From positions 1 to 8,481 of the forward strand of contig JAJZPJ010000116.1 of the NCBI GenBank assembly GCA_021811225.1: a stretch of 8,481 nt of DNA, given 5' to 3'. The notes under the pieces were generated by a model that was not told the origin of the DNA, searched no databases, and was given only the letters and a program-made list of their open reading frames with translations. The translations under genes and the position numbers were made by a program. Shown piece after piece: positions 8,260 through 8,481 of the stretch. This DNA is from Pseudomonadota bacterium. Lineage in GTDB: Bacteria; Pseudomonadota; Gammaproteobacteria; Burkholderiales; Rhodocyclaceae. Each line of letters starts with the position of its first letter. The stretch's first letter is position 1.

Positions 8260-8291
8260 GCTACGCGGCAGAATTCGCAAGCTACGAGGCA
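8260..8291. repeat. Spaced direct repeat GCTACGNGGCA
   Basis: GCTACGCGGCA (8260-8270) and GCTACGAGGCA (8281-8291) match at 10 of 11 bases and start 21 bases apart, two helical turns. Just upstream GGGTTAC occurs twice (8222-8228 and 8239-8245, 17 bases apart). The layout resembles protein-binding half-sites on one face of the helix. Confidence 0.4.
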
Positions 8292-8297
8292 TCAATG

Positions 8298-8327
8298 ATA
8301 ACGATGATACGAATAACGATGATACGA
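8298..8327. repeat. Exact 15-bp tandem duplication
   Basis: ATAACGATGATACGA occurs at 8298-8312 and again, with no spacer, at 8313-8327. The unit is much richer in A/T than the surrounding genes. Because 15 is a multiple of three, gain or loss of a unit would keep any reading frame. Confidence 0.75.
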
Positions 8328-8428
8328 CCATACGCCGCCCGGTTCGCCGGCGACATACCGCAGCCACCGCCGCGCAACGCTATACGGGCGAAATAATACC
8401 ATAACGACCGGGGAAAAACCAGAGGCAG

Positions 8429-8481
8429 GTGAAACAGGCCCGCTGTTCGCGGCTTTCCTCAGAAGCGATCAATCTGGCGGA
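8429..8481 (+). CDS. Possible 5' start of a gene leaving the window (partial)
   Basis: A GTG at 8429, preceded by the purine-rich AGAGG, opens a frame that stays open to the right edge. It encodes (M)KQARCSRLSSEAINLA. Seventeen codons are too few to name a family. The minus strand of the same stretch is also open in one frame up to a stop near 8380, so the direction of any gene here is uncertain. The repeats upstream would suit a regulated promoter for a plus-strand gene. Confidence 0.3.
   Translation, partial: MKQARCSRLSSEAINLA

Larger units (their letters stand above)
8078..8428. other. Non-coding region rich in repeats and foldable structure
   Basis: No convincing gene lies in these 351 bases. 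An open plus-strand frame ending at 8404 is Arg/Asp-rich, has no family-like motif and overlaps the small minus gene. The region is less GC-rich than the rest, particularly 8220-8330 and 8390-8420. It holds a three-way-junction-like fold (8105-8162), an inverted repeat (8195-8218), pairs of direct repeats (8222-8291) and an exact 15-bp tandem duplication (8298-8327). The tetramer TACG appears seven times between 8226 and 8386. It probably contains the promoter of the minus mini-gene and regulatory sequence for whatever starts near 8429. Confidence 0.6.

Noticed and set aside
8036..8404. Open plus-strand frame of 122 codons over the repeat region
   Set aside because: The sequence is Arg/Asp/Thr-rich, includes the translated tandem repeat, overlaps the minus mini-gene and has no family-like pattern. 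I treat it as chance.
8078..8428. CRISPR array, integron attC site or tRNA in the structured region
   Set aside because: Repeats are too short and too few for CRISPR, with no regular spacers. No RYYYAAC/GTTRRRY attC core pair was found, and no cloverleaf with a CCA-type acceptor was seen.

Overview
The window is about 65% GC bacterial chromosome. An adjacent parE-parC pair with a 4-base overlap, a 281-residue RlmJ, and promoter-like TACAAT boxes followed by short leaders suggest a betaproteobacterium, perhaps Rhodocyclales-like. The lineage is an inference from gene order, length and style, since no database was searched. Most of the window is ordinary housekeeping sequence.

Layout, left to right. 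(1) The last 28 codons of an unidentified plus-strand gene end at 88 inside a probable rho-independent terminator, tail to tail with no gap against the next gene. (2) A minus-strand pair: an unrecognised 150-residue protein (1397-945), then a crotonase-fold enoyl-CoA isomerase/hydratase (889-89). The crotonase lacks both classical hydratase glutamates but keeps an isomerase-type Asp. (3) A divergent intergenic region (1398-1600) holds an extended -10 box for the minus pair, a perfect 8-bp stem-loop in its leader, and a TACAAT box for parE. (4) A plus-strand operon: parE (1601-3574), parC (3571-5925, GTG start coupled by GTGA overlap) and, 14 bases later, a PaiB-type FMN-binding protein (5940-6572). 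(5) A 94-residue unknown protein on the minus strand (6863-6579) has an acidic helical head and a basic tail. (6) rlmJ (6989-7834, 23S rRNA m6A2030 methyltransferase) ends in a probable terminator. (7) A 73-residue possible zinc-ribbon mini-protein lies on the minus strand (8077-7856). (8) A structured non-coding stretch (8078-8428) carries a foldable three-way-junction sequence, an inverted repeat, spaced direct repeats and an exact 15-bp tandem duplication. It leads into a possible new gene that starts at 8429 and leaves the window.

ParE and ParC form topoisomerase IV, which decatenates daughter chromosomes. The overlap and single upstream promoter suit a matched subunit supply. PaiB probably rides on the same transcript without a known functional link. 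The items most worth a second look are the right-hand repeat and structure region, the two or three unrecognised small proteins, and the hairpin in the leader of the 150-residue gene. No clearly new multi-gene system (defence, mobile or biosynthetic) is visible.
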